Assembly: GCF_019925205.1 (NCBI RefSeq)
Contig: NC_083564.1
Location: 8,437,491 to 8,501,490, forward strand
Source of the DNA: Metopolophium dirhodum
Lineage: Eukaryota > Arthropoda > Insecta > Hemiptera > Aphididae
DNA length: 64,000 nucleotides
Direction of reading: 5' to 3'
The stretch's first letter is position 1. Each line of letters starts with the position of its first letter. Below are positions 13,900-27,813 of the stretch, piece by piece. The notes under the pieces were generated by a model, which saw only the letters and a list, made by a program, of their open reading frames with translations, was not told the DNA's origin and made no database searches. The position numbers and the translations under genes are program-made.

Positions 13900-14830
13900 T
13901 AGGTCGTAATCACGCGTTTAGTCGTTTGATAATATTATCATTGCGGCCGACAGTAATAATAATTATATAACGCGTGGGTACAGGACTTGGGGGGAGGGGG
14001 CGCCCGTCGCCGGTTAACGAGTGAAGTTTAGCAGTCGTGCAGGGTACCGGCACCGGTGCCGAAGTCCCGCGCGATTCGTGTCTTTCACCTATATATAATA
14101 TGTATATACGTAATATGGGTTCGCATATTATACGTATACGGTGAATATGATATTATATTATTATTATTACTACGCATTATAATATACTACGCCGTCGATG
14201 ATAATAGAGGCTGAAATATTACCGCAGATCGGCACAATCGGCACCAACAATGCAGGCGATGACCAGACGAGGTGTAGGTACGACGTGCGCTCCATGCGTC
14301 GCATTTATGACGTAGGTACTAATATGTATAGACGCGGATCCTTTTGTGCGCTCGCGTAATTATTATGCACTCCGTATACCCGTAATAATTATATATTATT
14401 TTGTACCCGCGCCGAGTCCGCGGGTCCGTGCAGGTCTCGACGTGCAGCCCCGTGCGAGGGACCGCCTCCCCCCCCACCGGTGCGGGGAATTTTGCCGCGG
14501 CAGGATATATTATAGAATGACGTGCACACGCATCAATAAAATATTATAACGTCATTATCATGCGTTTAGGTTCGGCGGCGATTCGGTTTGCAAAATCGCG
14601 GCACAACAACGAAGCGAGCGTTTATACCGTCGGGATCCGCGAGGGAGAAAGGTAGTTATTAATTCCATTTACGAGTGGCGTGTCTTCGACGAAATGACTG
14701 CCCGCTTCTGTACCATTCGCCGTAGTGCCGCGTGTTTTAGTTCCTCCTGTGACCGACCCCTGAAATTCCGGTGAATCCGATACCCCCTCCCTCGCCCCTA
14801 GACAACCCCTTACCAGATAACGATTATTAT
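13900..14830. other. GC/CpG-rich island in gene-poor DNA
   Basis: Sharply raised GC and CpG content, including a perfect 14-bp palindrome cggcaccggtgccg at 14048-14061 and long C or G runs. A short open frame (14346-14549) has no recognisable domain. It could be a promoter/first exon region of an unseen transcript. Confidence 0.3.
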
Positions 14831-15351
14831 CCGGGGGTACACGCCCTCATCGATATATACGCCTATCAGATTAACCCAGATTTTTCTAGTTGCTGCTTTT
14901 TATTAATTCATCTAAAATAAACTGAAATGTTCGTCAAAGTCGGCGGTCAAACAGTTCTCGTTTCTTTGCGCTTGAAGATGTCATTGAGTGTATACAAAAT
15001 ACAATAATCCAGGATCACGACATGGTCATTGGTCACGCTAAGTATGAAAAAAGAAAAGCGCCTTAAAATGCACACATAGACAAAACACACGCAAAAACTG
15101 CTGGACCATAATATTACAAGAAGCAACATTATTCACGAAAAAAAATTATTGAGAAAGCAAAAGAGATATACAATCCTCTATTTTGAAATTATTTGTAGAA
15201 GTGCATGCTGTATTTTTCAAATCATTTAGAACAATATTAACATAGTTATAGCCAATCTAACTAGTAATATTATTGTAGCGTATATTTATCATTTTTTTTA
15301 GATAATATTCCCCATGGCTCGCATTACAATACATTGACATCAACGGCAACA

Positions 15352-15355
<4 letters not shown>

Positions 15356-15382
<27 letters not shown>
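15356..15382. repeat. (AAT)n microsatellite
   Basis: About nine uninterrupted aat triplets. Confidence 0.9.
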
Positions 15383-15384
<2 letters not shown>

Positions 15385-15531
15385 ATTACTATTATAATCT
15401 GCAACCAATGGCAACTATTTTTAAAGATATAAACATATTATAAAAAAAAATAAAAAAAAGATCATTGTAAAAGCATTATTATATGCCCCGAACGGGCCGA
15501 AATAATGAGGTATCAACAAAAAACGAGTGAT

Positions 15532-15909
15532 ATCCCAACATAAACACTCCGCCTACCTTTTCCTAAAGTTGTAATATAATTGTATTGCGAAGTCTTTGAA
15601 CTATATATATCATTTATGTTAAAATACTCTGCTAAATAATTGAACTTAACTTGGCGACTTAAGTCAACAATTTAAAAATACTATAGCATCATAATACATA
15701 ATAATATAGTCTGTACTATGACTGAAATAGGTAGTATATTACTTATAAAATGTTTTAAAGTCGCCAAGCCGAGTTAAATTATTTAGCAGACTATTTTAAC
15801 ATACGATATCTATAGTTGAAACTTTCAAAGTATTAGGAAAAAAAAGATATCACAACTTAAAGAGTAGTTTTTGTGACATGGAGATTTGGCGGAGAGTTCT
15901 TGTTGGGAT
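15532..15909. mobile_element. 378-bp fold-back element
   Basis: The two halves are imperfect inverted copies along nearly their whole length. Outer ends are atcccaaca...ctccgcc and ggcggag...tgttgggat. Inner blocks are ctgctaaataatt...aact...ttggcgactt and its inverse. The centre is near 15690-15735. It would form a hairpin with arms of about 150 bp. No frame encodes a transposase. Confidence 0.8.
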
Positions 15910-15914
15910 TTACT

Positions 15915-16300
15915 ATTAATTAGATATCTACGGTTACCAATATGTTTCTGAATTACAACAAAATATCGAAAATCGATTGATGAGAAAATCGTTATTATTT
16001 ACTGATAAATATCTAATGTCGTAATAATGTCGAATTTGAACGCTCACAAAAATTAAAATTTCTTTCCGGTAAGGTATAGACAACCTATGAGGAATCTTCT
16101 AATACATTTTAAAATAAAAGAGTTAGTATTCGGTACTCGTTGAAAGTTATTGAAACAGTTGAATTGAGGACCAAGTAATTGAACTACTATGGTAGATATG
16201 TTAAATTTGAATTCAATGATATATTTTTATGAAATTATTGTATACGCAGTATGATTTAGAACGTAGATGGCCAATCAGCCTAAAGTTTATTACTAAAAAT
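15915..16300 (-). repeat. second inverted copy of the same dispersed repeat family
   Basis: gttaaatttgaattcaatgata at about 16200-16221 is the inverse of tatcattgaattcaaatttaac at 6491. aattacaacaaaatatcgaa and gattgatgagaaaatcg match the copy near 32950. Boundaries are approximate. Confidence 0.55.
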
Positions 16301-17900
16301 ATATTTTATGATATTATTGATATTATTATACTTGTTAAAAAAAAATAATTGTCTGGTCTGAAATTGAGAAATACAATAATTATAATTACCTCTATTATGC
16401 AAGTACATATACCTAATTATATTTGTCAAGTATCAAGCATCACTTCGTAAATCACTTTTGTGTTTTTATGTAATGTTTGAAAGTAGTTGAAATCATTTTC
16501 ATATGTAATGTTTTTTAATACGTATTAATCACACATTGATAGTAATTAGTTTAACTAACAATTTATACATTTTGAGATCGTATAATGTAGAAAAAAAATT
16601 CGTTCATAACAACAGAAGTTACCAGGTAAACGTTAAAAACGACAACGTCAAACTTCCAGCAGACGGTGTCGTTTCTATATTGTTCTGTGATATAGGTGTG
16701 AACCTTTCCTAGACAATACAATACATTTTTTATGTTACATAAACGACGCGTCGCAAACATAGCACTTTGGATATCGGCTGTTCGTAAAAAAAACCTTTTG
16801 TATTATGTCTAAAATGCGCTTTGAGGACGTCCGAAACGGTCTCTGGTCCCAAGAGTGATTAAAAGCCACTCAGTTACAAACAACTTTGTTAAAATAATGT
16901 ATCGTTTTAAGCAGCATTTTCTTTAAAATGCGATACTTATTCGTGTGGATGTTGTCATCATGAAACGTAATCGTTGGCAGTTATCCAAGTTGATGTATGA
17001 GTTTTTCTTAAAAATATCAAAATTCGGCTTCTAAGTATTCGCTGAATGGGACTAAAGTACTGTTTATTTATTAGATCATAATTAATTAAATGACCTTTTC
17101 GCCATAACTATTGTTAATTTTACTAGCCTAAAATTGCATTCAGTAGTTGTTATAGACATAATATAATATCATATGAACTAAATTTCCCTCATTTACATGG
17201 TCAAATTTATAATATTATCATACTTTGATGTTGGTATCAATTCATAGTATTGTGTTATATTATGTACGCGTGAAAGCTGGAAAACGGTCGTATGCAGATG
17301 ATGTAGCTAAATTGCCTATCCAGGATGCCGTGTCATATGAATAATTAACATATTATTATCTAATAGAAAATTAGATAGTATTATATTATAATATTATAAT
17401 AATAATATTGATTTAAACATAAATGTGATACAATGCAGTACTCCTATTTATAATTGTTGTAAAATTATAATTACAATATCTGCTGAAAGTAATGAAAATT
17501 TTCTACTTAGTTACTTTTCTATTTAGACTCCTCTCGCGCACCCTCCTGATCTTATTGGCGCCCTTCAGTGCCAACGCGTCGATTGTGACTAAAGTCGGGC
17601 CACTATATATAAATATAATACATTGCAATAGAATAAATTCTATTTTACGGCAAATTTTTGTTTTAATTTTCAATTAGGTACTCTGCAGCCGGACCTCCGG
17701 CGCTCATCTTAATCACATTATATTTTTTATTAATTTTGCCGTCTCACATATTTCGTCGTGCTTATCGCTTCAGCTAAACATATACCTACGGTGGGTTGCA
17801 TAGCGCCATTTTCCTGACCTTCGCGAACGAACCGTGCACAGGTACCTCATATCTCAATGGGGATTGGAGTTTGAATCGAGTTTTACCATATTATTATCAT
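16301..17900. other. AT-rich DNA, nothing firm
   Basis: A GC-richer patch at 17525-17600 stands out from the AT-rich background, but no gene is supported. Confidence 0.4.
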
Positions 17901-18738
17901 CTCGTGTTCACGAAAGGGAACACAAATGTTCGGCCGGTCGATGACATTATAGAAAGGTATACTCGTATACCTAAACCAGTACAAGTATACTTGTGTTCAA
18001 GTACAAGTTTGACTTCACTTTGACTCGAGTCTTGTCTGCGGCCTACCGTATCCGGGTAATGGGTATTATTAATAATAATATCGTGAACGATCGAATAACC
18101 GCGTTCCTATAGGAACATAAATTTACTGTCGCTCGATCTCAGCTTTCATGCGTCGCGCATGCGTGTTCAAGTCGTGTATTTATCGTGGTCGAGATAACCG
18201 TGGGCATATTTTAACCACTGTTCATTAATTGGTTGATACCTATCTCTATTGAAGTTTGAATCGAGTTAGACGATAAGTAAGTCTTTGCTTATGTAAAACT
18301 AAATGATATACCTCGAACAAATAAACTGGAAAATTCAAAACGAAAAAACGAAATGATGGTTATAGAGAACGCTATAAATATTTATAATAATGGATTTATA
18401 TTAGACTTAATAGTTAGAATATCTACAATATTTGTATCACATAATTTTAGTTCACTGTTCAAAATATTATAACATAACATAACATATCTACATAATATTT
18501 TATGATTATTACAATAATTTATCTATCATAGCTGACATATCAATGCTGGCCATTAAAATTTGTGTGACTTGTTCGGAAATCATTATTTTTATTTTTAAGT
18601 CATATATTTTTTGGTATTTACGCATACCTAAGTATTATTTAATAAGGATGATTATTATTATAAAAATTATGATTTTTTGTTTTTAATGATGATTGGTGTA
18701 TTGTATTAGTTATTTACTGTTACTTGATTTTCTTCACT

Positions 18739-18830
18739 GGCGGAGTTCACATGAACTAAATTTTACCTGTTTTTCCGGCGGAGTTTACACTAAAAAAAAG
18801 GTAGGCACTTGCGGCGGAGTTTACAGTTTA
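18739..18830. repeat. short diverged tandem of ggcggagtt(t/c)aca words
   Basis: The word begins at 18739, 18777 and 18813 (spacing 38 and 36). The following text (acgagagggcacacaaatgtt...gacattat) has a diverged copy near 17911-17950, which suggests a TE-derived sequence. Confidence 0.5.
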
Positions 18831-18959
18831 CGAGAGGGCACACAAATGTTTGACTCGTTGGGGACATTATGTAGGGTAGGTGTACATAGGTGGCACCTTT
18901 ATAGGTAACGGTAACCGAGCGGGTACCTACTTTTATTTTGTTTTTATCGCATCCCGCGA

Positions 18960-19330
18960 CCGTCGGACATGAACAGTACATTTTTTTTGCCGTACCTACT
19001 ACAACACACCGGTGTCGTGCAACGATTGCGTGTCGGAACTCGCAGGTACATAATATTTCACGGATAACTGTTTAAAACACGACACTGCAGAGAAGAACTA
19101 TAATAAATTACAAATTGCAAAAAACACAACGCGGGATTGATGACGTAACGCCACTCACCACTCCTGCAGTACCTACCATAGTACCTACCCTGCAAGGACC
19201 CCCAGGGATGGTGTGTGTGCGTGCGCGTCCTGCACCGGTGCAGGTGGTACCACACATCTGCCGCAGATTGATTGATACGACGACGTCGCGACAATGAGAG
19301 CAAAATCGTCGACGAATTTCACGAGACTTG
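18960..19330. other. GC-rich island with a 16-bp perfect palindrome
   Basis: The palindrome cctgcaccggtgcagg at 19229-19244 lies in a block where several short frames stay open on both strands. No product is recognised. The core caccggtg is shared with the palindrome at 14048. Confidence 0.35.
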
Positions 19331-21429
19331 CATCGTAAAAATACGGTCATTTACACCAATGGCGGAGGCGTGAAATATTTTGAAAATTTGAGTTATAAAA
19401 AAAAAAAAAGACTGAAATTTTACTTTTCGAGTGGTCACTAAAAGCAGGTTATCGCGGTAAGCTACACGAATTTACGCGGTACCAAAGTTTGGAATATTTT
19501 AATGTCGAAATACGTACATCAAATTCACGTCGACGGGTACCTATATATTACACAAAATAGAAAAAAAACATTGTTTCACAAAATGGTTTCTTATATTATG
19601 ATCCTGATACTAGTTTGATCGTTATACATTAATTATTATTTCACATTTATACCGTTTTTTACTGATATTTGTCTATATTTACTATCATTACTATGTATTC
19701 TTTTTAGTATACTATTAATATCTGTAACCGTTATTGTTCTTTATTCATAATTATGTATTTGTATGGTATAGGTACCTACTATGATACCATAGAAAATTCA
19801 ACATTTATAAGATGGTGTTCTAAATGTTGAGTTTCTAATTTTGTTGAAATTCGAACTATCAAGAAGCCTGCAGTGTGAGAAGAAGACTTTCCTGATTACT
19901 CAACACTTAAAATGCACTTAGCGTGTTTTTTTTCCCTTGTAAAGTCTCGTACAGCGTTAATGCGGATAAGAAGTTAAACTATAATCCATACGAAATCGGC
20001 GACTATGTCGAAATAATAAATGAAAAGAAAAAATACTGCCCATCGAAATTCCATTAATAAAGTTTACTCCGTACCGATTAAAATTTAATAATTCAAGGAA
20101 AGAGGACGGAAAACATTTTCGCTTTAACGATCAAATGTTTCGGGTTTACTCGGTCCATTATACGCACCGAAACACACGTACGATATGACGTGCTAAACAC
20201 GCGAGTCGTAGACATTTCACGAGCAACTGTAGTGGGCCGGTAGTTTATTAATTTTTGTGACTTGTAACAATATATTATTATATTAATATATGAAGGCCAC
20301 TCGACAATAACTTATATACCACCAGACCCCGATCAAAGCACGTGTCTGAGGTCACACGATCTCGGGATTCCCTTCCCACCCTATACGTGGGTGCCAAAAA
20401 TAAAACTTTTTGTCAAGAATATGAACTCGCTGCAAACGAGTATTTAACGGCGAGCAATTATAATACATTTTCGTGGAAAAGGATGTAAAAGCATTATATC
20501 ATATTATTTTAATCGGTGGCGCCGAAGTGTTACGAAAATATTCCACAACATCGTACATCGAGGGAGGACTCCCCACCATCCTAACCGTTTTTTAGAAAAA
20601 AAAAATTTAACGATTGGACGCAATGTCTAATAATTTATATTGTTTATAATAAAATTGATATCATTATAATATTATGCACAGCACAATTTTGTATAACAAG
20701 CGTCGTGTGATAAATTATTATGATAATCACTAAATAGCGGAGTATCCCATCTTTTATAGTCCGCCATGACCTATAATTCTATAGTTGTCGCACTGTGGTT
20801 ATTACAATGTTATATTGTGTGCCTACCAACTGTTGATGACAATTAGTACAAACACATTTATTACGTTTAAGTGCTTTAATCTCGTCGTTGCTCCGACTGT
20901 TGTACACCGGCATTTACCTATACTTAAAAAAAAAAGAATCACTAATGCGATTTGCGATGAAACGCCTGGATTTGGTGGTACCTAAGTACCTACTATATAA
21001 TATGTATACCTAAAATAGTAAAATATAGACAATTTCAATTGTTTTAATTTTTATCGAAGTTTTTTTTTTTTAGTTAAAACGACCCCTCTGCAAAGTAACA
21101 AGGTTAGGCTAGCAAACAGGACCTCTTCTATTTCTATAAATCAGGCCGTGTCGTATACCATAACGAATCCTGGCAGTATACCTACGCCGTTTTCCATAGT
21201 CACGTGTTGCCTTTCGTGATCGCGGCGACGGTGGCGGTCTTGTTCGCCTGTAACGTCGTATAATAACTACCTATTAGCCAAACATACACTTTTGATCGTA
21301 TTTTTTTTTTTTTTTTGCCTACCGCGGGTGGAAATACAATAATTTTCGATGAATCTCTAAATTGCTTCGAATCGGAAATCAAAAAGAATATATATTATTG
21401 TTATTGTTATTTTTTCATTGTATCTCAAA
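19331..21429. other. mixed-composition DNA, no gene recognised
   Basis: Moderate GC patches near 20160-20600. No frame with domain features and no RNA gene was seen. Confidence 0.45.
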
Positions 21430-21910
21430 CACCACAATCGACGACGACGTTCATCAGGTAGACGTGAGATTACGCGAATCGCGCGTGAGCCGTTATGATT
21501 CGTTACCGCGGTATCATGTTTAAAATGCCTCACGTCTCTCAGTATTTTTCGATTCGCCGCTACCTCGTCGGTATTATATGATATGCGTCGTAAGTCTCAC
21601 CAGACGTATCGGAATTCATCACGACCCTCCAGACCCTCCACGTGTCGTCGTCGTCGTCGTATAGTGTTTTCCAAGGGAGGAAAACGCGTGTTTGATTACC
21701 AGCTCTATTCGCATAGGAACGTCTGTGGAGATTTTGGGAAGACACCGCACTATACAGTAGTTGTTTATGTATAATATTTTATATTTCTATATAGACGGGC
21801 GTTTGTTTGACAGCGTCCGACCCCCCGAGCACCGCGTCTCGTCCTTGATTTGGGTCTTTGCACATTTCTTGTTTTTGTACGTGTAAACAAACACACGTTT
21901 TATGACGAAC
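21430..21910. other. CpG-rich block, no gene recognised
   Basis: Elevated CpG and a short cgt repeat (21644-21660). Short overlapping frames on both strands have no family features. Confidence 0.3.
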
Positions 21911-22672
21911 GTTCTCACACGCGTTCCGGCCAAAAGGTAAATAAATAATAAAATAATAACGATAATAAAAAAACAATCCGCCGTGGCGGTCGGAAACAAA
22001 TCTTTCTTGCCTTTTTTTTTTTTTTTTTAATCGACTCTTCAAAGTGCTTGACTTATACAGGTGTATAAAATACATAATATTACTTTTCGAAACAATTAAG
22101 TTATCGGTACGCGTCCGGTTTCATAAAACGGGGGAAAAAAAAAATAAAACTTAAACATATTACACAAATAATACAATATTAAACTCGTCACTAAACTAAG
22201 TGGTACAATACGTTACGTAGTCGATTAACTTTTGTTGTATACAACATAATAATATATTTAAATGCAAAACGTCAACAGCGTCATTGAATACAAAAAATAT
22301 ATATAAATATTGAATAATGTAAAACTGTTAACCCTTTAACCGACCGTTGACTATGGTAGTGAAGAAAACGCAGTAGTAATAATATTATGGAGTAGTAGCG
22401 TATAGTATATACTAATATAATAATTAGACATTATATTACGAACAGGATATAATATTATAATCTTTTAGTTTTAAGTCAGTTGAGCCGATCAACTAGGAAG
22501 TTAAACATTATAGGGAAGAAAACGAAAAACAAACAGAACTACAAATGACTTACTATATCGTTTCTGACTGACAACGTTTCGTAAATGTTAGTTTTAAAAT
22601 GACTCGTAACAATCATTTATATTATTGATATTGTAAGTATCAATTTTTTTTTTTTTTACAATTTTTATCCAC

Positions 22673-22693
22673 ATAATAATAATAATAATAATA
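22673..22693. repeat. (AAT)n microsatellite
   Basis: About seven aat triplets, about 180 bp beyond the PKA-R1 stop codon in the direction of transcription. Confidence 0.85.
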
Positions 22694-22841
22694 GCGCGTT
22701 AACAAAAAAAAAAAAAATTAAATTATAATTACGAAATTTGATTTAATTATAATTGCCTAATAGTATACAACACTGCAACGAAAATTCATAATAACAAAAT
22801 GATAACCGATAATAGTTTTTAAAATGAAAACAAATAATATA

Positions 22842-22847
22842 TTTATT
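22842..22847 (-). terminator. candidate polyadenylation signal of PKA-R1
   Basis: AATAAA on the minus strand (tttatt on plus), about 25 nt after the stop codon. It would give a very short 3' UTR. An ATTAAA variant lies near 22742-22747. Which one is used cannot be decided from sequence. Confidence 0.35.
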
Positions 22848-22871
22848 GTTCGTTGTATATGTGTATAAATC

Positions 22872-22956
22872 CTATACGGACAAGGATACGAAGCTGTTGT
22901 ATTGTGTTATGTTCCTCTTTAATATGTCAGCACATGGGCCCAACACTCTTTCAAAC
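22872..22956 (-). CDS. Pka-R1: PKA type I regulatory subunit, last coding exon with stop
   Basis: 85 coding nt. The acceptor is TTTTCATTTCAG above 22956. It completes the split Arg codon and reads FERVLGPCADILKRN then ITQYNSFVSLSV, ending in TAG at 22874-22872. This is the invariant C-terminus of RI subunits; the Tyr in TQYNSF caps cAMP in site B (Tyr371 in mammalian RI-alpha). With the five upstream exons it gives about 320 residues. RI proteins are about 380 long, so roughly 55-60 N-terminal residues (the dimerization/docking domain) are unaccounted for. Confidence 0.97.
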
Positions 22957-23935
22957 CTGAAATGAAAAAAAAAAAAAACATGAATTTCAAGGAAGTAAAA
23001 TAATACGGACGAATACGTGTAAACGGTTGAAAAAAAAACACAGAAACATGTTAAAACATTTAACATAATATTACTGTACGTATTTTGTGACAATTCCGCG
23101 TCCACCATAATATAGATTATAATAATAACGAAGGTGATAAAATACAATAAATAATAACACGTCTTTTTATGATAATATAATATTACATTTTTCACCTTGA
23201 ATACGCACTTCTTTGGGGGCCGAGTTTCTCTTCCTTTTTATCGTCTGATTTTCGTCGTTTCTCACGACAATAAACCATAAATTTAACATAATATAACATA
23301 ACATTTGTCATTTTAACGGAATTGTTCGTCTGCATGAGATTATATTCTTGCATAGGTACAGCATATTATGACGTCAAGCCCTATTCTGTTTCTCTTGCAT
23401 TTTCCACTCTTACTGTTTATATCACTCAATTAGTGTTTCGTTTTTCGTTGCTCACAATACCGAGAAATAAAGGGGAACAATGTTTTTTTATTTTATCATT
23501 TAAATAATAGCGAAATTGAATGTAATAGGTGTTAAAGGTAGGTATTGTTTTTCATTATACAACTGTCGAAATTTGAATAAAATAGCGAGTATTTTTTAAT
23601 AAAAAAAACAAGTCAGTAAAATCGATGCGTTCTAATGGAAATACGAAAAAAACGTAGTGTGGTTATTTTTTTCAGGAAAAGCCCTTTATCGTGATTGATC
23701 GATTAGAGGGCAAATTTTTTTTTGTTGACCATTATTATCACGAGCGAAATTCGATACACCGATGTTTGTCATATAATATCTCAAAGATTCGTCTGGCTTG
23801 TCTTTTCCAGCTCGATGTCTATTTGTTTAGGGTCACCGTTATATTTTCATGACACAGTATCGAGCACTTAGGTGGTTATAATGGGTAGGATTTATATCAA
23901 ATAACAATAATATGGTGTGAAGATTGAAAATTGTA

Positions 23936-24064
23936 TATACATTCGAGTTGCGATAACTCGAACTGTCTCGACAACTCGAAAACCTTCGCAACTCGAAACA
24001 TTTTCGAGTAGTATTTATTTGTATTCCCCTCGAAATTCGAATATTGTTAAAACTCGACTGTATA
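23936..24064. mobile_element. short Tigger/pogo-like MITE remnant
   Basis: Ends are tacattcgagttgcgataac at the left and the inverse of the right end ATACAGTCGAGTTTTAACAA. The interior is built of actcga/tcgaa words. It lies in the last PKA-R1 intron. Confidence 0.4.
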
Positions 24065-25685
24065 ACACTCAACGCGAGTTCACCAACGGGTTGGAAAAAA
24101 AAAACAAAGTGCAATACAAATAATTATTGGAAAAACTGAAAAGTACCTACAACGAATAATTCCCACTACGCAAGAGTAAAATATAGATTAAATAAATACT
24201 TTATATTTATACAGACGTGATATTATCGTAATATTTTTATGCTTATTTGGTTATTTTTTTTTAACTATTTCTCACATAATAATAATATGATAAAGTTTCC
24301 GCATGCCTGTCATAAAATAAAAAAAAATCAGTTCATACACAGAATTTTTAAACTCTCGTTTAGTGTGTGGATACATGTTTGAACATGGTATTCTCTTTAC
24401 ACGCAAAACTTGAATATTATAAATCGTTTTGCATAGTTTCAGTAAAATAGATTCCGAAACATTTTTTGAAGAACGTCAACATTTTGCCGCGTTGCTTTCC
24501 GCGTTCTCGGTACACATCGTATAATTTTATACTCGGAAGAATACTTTTGATTAATGAACTCACTTCCGTGTTTTTGCGGATGTCAGGTCGTTTGAAGATT
24601 TTACTTGCCAGTACTCGGTAGGTAAAGTAACGAGAAAATAAAATAAACATTCCGTGTGCATCATAGATAAGGTAAATTCCTTAATATTTAATAAATTACT
24701 ATTTAATACACAAAAATCACTGGTAGTGAAGTGCACTAGAGAATGTAGGTCATGTTGTGCAGTACCTATGAAACACATAGGTACGCACAATTAAGGGCGC
24801 AGATGTTTAAATACTTTATTTAGATGGAAAACCAGTAGCGGATTAAATCGTCTAAGTAAAGTATACTCCTATGCAAAATGTATTATCAACCTTTATACGA
24901 GGATTTGCCATTTGTAATTTTCGAAATATGGGTAGGTACTTTATTATTATTTGAAAGAGTTAGCATATACATAACGTAAATGAGTTCAAAGCAAAAATAG
25001 TTAACTAAAATCAAAGACATTAAAGTAAAAAATATTATAATGGTACTTAAAGAAAATAAATATTTTTAGTAGGTAGGTGCTACAAAGTTCATTCTATATA
25101 ATCCAGATTTAAACCGAAAGGAAAAATATTTTCAAAAACTAACAACAAATTGTTCATAACACTTTTTAATCTTTAAAGATGTTTGGATTTGCCAAAATGA
25201 ATATATAAAATAATATTATTATAATATTCACGTATATTTACAACACCGTTCGTCATACTTTCAATCAGAAATTGGTTTTAAATTTAAAATTGAAAAAGGC
25301 AAAAATCATAAGAGAAAATGGTAGATGTTTGAAGCGTACAAATTATTGAAATGTCCCCATTTAAATTTTAATAAAAGCAATTTAAACAACTGTGAAGACA
25401 AAATGTTTGAAGTATAACAGAAATCAATTTTATGACCTTAAGAGCGCATTGCAAATATTTTTTACACTGCATATAAATACAAATCATTTCCATATAATTT
25501 ATAGTAGTGAGTGGTTGACTGTATGAAGGTACTATCCGATGACAAAATTTGTATGAATGAACATTTTTCAATGAACATTTTATGAATATCTACATATTCC
25601 GATTGGTTACACTAGTATACGCGCTGTGTATAATATACAATATAACTACCTACAAGTTATGTAGACATTGTTTCGCATATAAATG

Positions 25686-25771
25686 TCATTATTATCACGA
25701 ATTTGCATTAAAACATTAAAGATAAATTTCATTATTATCACGAATTTATATTAAAACATTAAAGACAAATG
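25686..25771. repeat. 43-bp tandem duplication
   Basis: tcattattatcacgaattt...attaaaacattaaag occurs twice in direct succession (25686 and 25729) with three or four differences. It is intronic. Confidence 0.85.
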
Positions 25772-27813
25772 CAAAAATAATAAATCTGTAGATGGTATAT
25801 TAATTGACAGCATATGCGGCCGCTAAAAGTAATTTACTAAAAAAGTTTTCCATACTTTAAGTGCAATACACCTACACACTACAAGGCAGCACATAGCGAA
25901 ACTTTTACTTTGAAGTTAAAAAGTCGTCCGAGTATGACGAATAAATATGAAATTAAACTCAAGGTTTCAAACTCGTTTAAAAGTAAAATTTAATATTAGA
26001 AATGTGGTAATGCAATCAGCATAAAATATATAGTTTTAAATCCATGGTATATCACATAAAATACCAGGTATACCAGCCCGCTGTTGGCGTTAAATATTAA
26101 TATTATATTATGCTATGCGATGTCCCGGGAAAAGGGTATCGCGAGATCCTACCACAGATCACATTTAAATTTTTATCCCCACGAGGTTTTTTTCTACAAT
26201 TTTTCAACGAGTATTATCGAACCGCGCGCCGGGTCGTCCCGGGAAAACATCCCTGTACATTAATTCGACCCCTGGCACACACTTTTTGTGCGACAAGGAC
26301 TAAGGTACGCACGATTTTGATTACGGTATTACCATTTAATTGCACGACGTACGATTTAATATTAACGGGGATATTATAATATAGTTTTCTACGAGTAATT
26401 TGGTTAATGGTACCAGTGATTCGAATAAAACTATATGGGAGATAACAGTACCTAACTAAAAAGTAATCCAAAAGTCATCATTTCATCGTTTCGGACAGTA
26501 TACGCAAGACACCGGCTTAAAAACAATTTCAACTGCATACATTCGAAGAAACTAAAAGGCACACAGTTTTATTTTGTCAAATTTTCTCCAAGCGTGTACA
26601 TAGAATATTATACGTATATTGGGAAGTACCTATACTGTTTAATATAAAGTTTATAATTACAATAGAAAAACCAAATCTATACTACGCTTTTACTTAATAT
26701 ATAAATACGCAATGGGTTATAGTAACTTTCGAACAAAATAATATATATTTCAAGGGGATGGAATACAAATCGTTTTGTATACGGTTAATATCCTTGAACT
26801 GAACTTTAAAGAAATGTTCACAATTGAAGAAAACGTAAATAATTCTCGGAGACAAGATTATGTTCTACTTTGGAGTAAAAAGCTTTTAGCAAAATATAAT
26901 TCGAAGAAAAGTGTACATATTATGGTTTTTGTAAATTGTATTAATTTATCTTCGCAGTAGAAGTTTATAGGTAAGCGAACTCAACGAATACTATAACTGT
27001 GCACGATGCACGAAAAATGTAATTATTTATGTGAAAACATGTTGGAAATCTACAAAAGCATATAATAATACAAGGAAATTAAAACGACACAAATATGTAT
27101 ACGCAAAACAAAAATAATAATATTAACATGTTTGTAAAAGGCCAACTGACCCAAAAATTTGATTCTTTAGCGTTGGGTGAAGAAACAATAGAAAAAGTGA
27201 TAAGACCGAAATCTATTTGTCTTACTATATTATGACGTACCCATAGTTAATTCTAAAACGATACAGAGTTGAGTACTTTTTTTTTGAAATTGTCTTATTT
27301 GAATTTACATTAGGCTTAAAAAAGTTTTCATCTTCAAATATTTAAGACTCAAAATCTTTGTCTTAAAATCGGTCATTAAAACGTTAAATGTATATTATAA
27401 CAGTTGTGTGCAAAATAATTTCCTTCGGAATATAATATAGAGTTAAAGTCCCACGTATATTGAGTATAATATTTAGGTACCTATATTGTGTACGATATAA
27501 TATAATATACTATATAAGAAACCGAAACATTTCGAGTCCTATTGTAATTATATGGTCCATAAAATATTATACCTCAGACGCACAATGGAACCCGAATGCT
27601 ACTTAATATCGTATCTCCCGGGGGTCGATGTTCAGGCAGACTTTTAAGCTTTTAGAGAGGTCTGCGGCGCATTACGTACAATACACGCACGGGGGCGTTT
27701 ATAACGGCCGGCGCCAGATGTCCGGTGCACGGAAATAATGGATTTCACCGGAGCCGCCGATAAAATGATAAATAATATAATATAGTATTATAGTAATTGT
27801 TTCTATACATTAC

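Larger units (their letters stand above)
22957..27813 (-). other. PKA-R1 last coding intron (4857 bp)
   Basis: GT-AG intron. It contains the short MITE remnant near 24.0 kb, a 43-bp tandem duplication at 25.7 kb and a GC-richer patch at 26100-26300 with two cccgggaaaa words. No internal exon was seen. Confidence 0.85.

Noticed and set aside
17293..17345. YADDVAKL in one plus-strand frame near 17300, resembling a reverse transcriptase catalytic motif
   Set aside because: The flanking residues (GKRS before, PIQDAVSYE then stop) do not resemble any LINE or LTR reverse transcriptase, and no other RT block is found nearby.
17492..17677. 61-codon frame beginning with a hydrophobic stretch, like a signal peptide
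   Set aside because: Hydrophobicity follows from T-rich sequence. The GC-rich part is only about 70 bp and there is no supporting gene structure.
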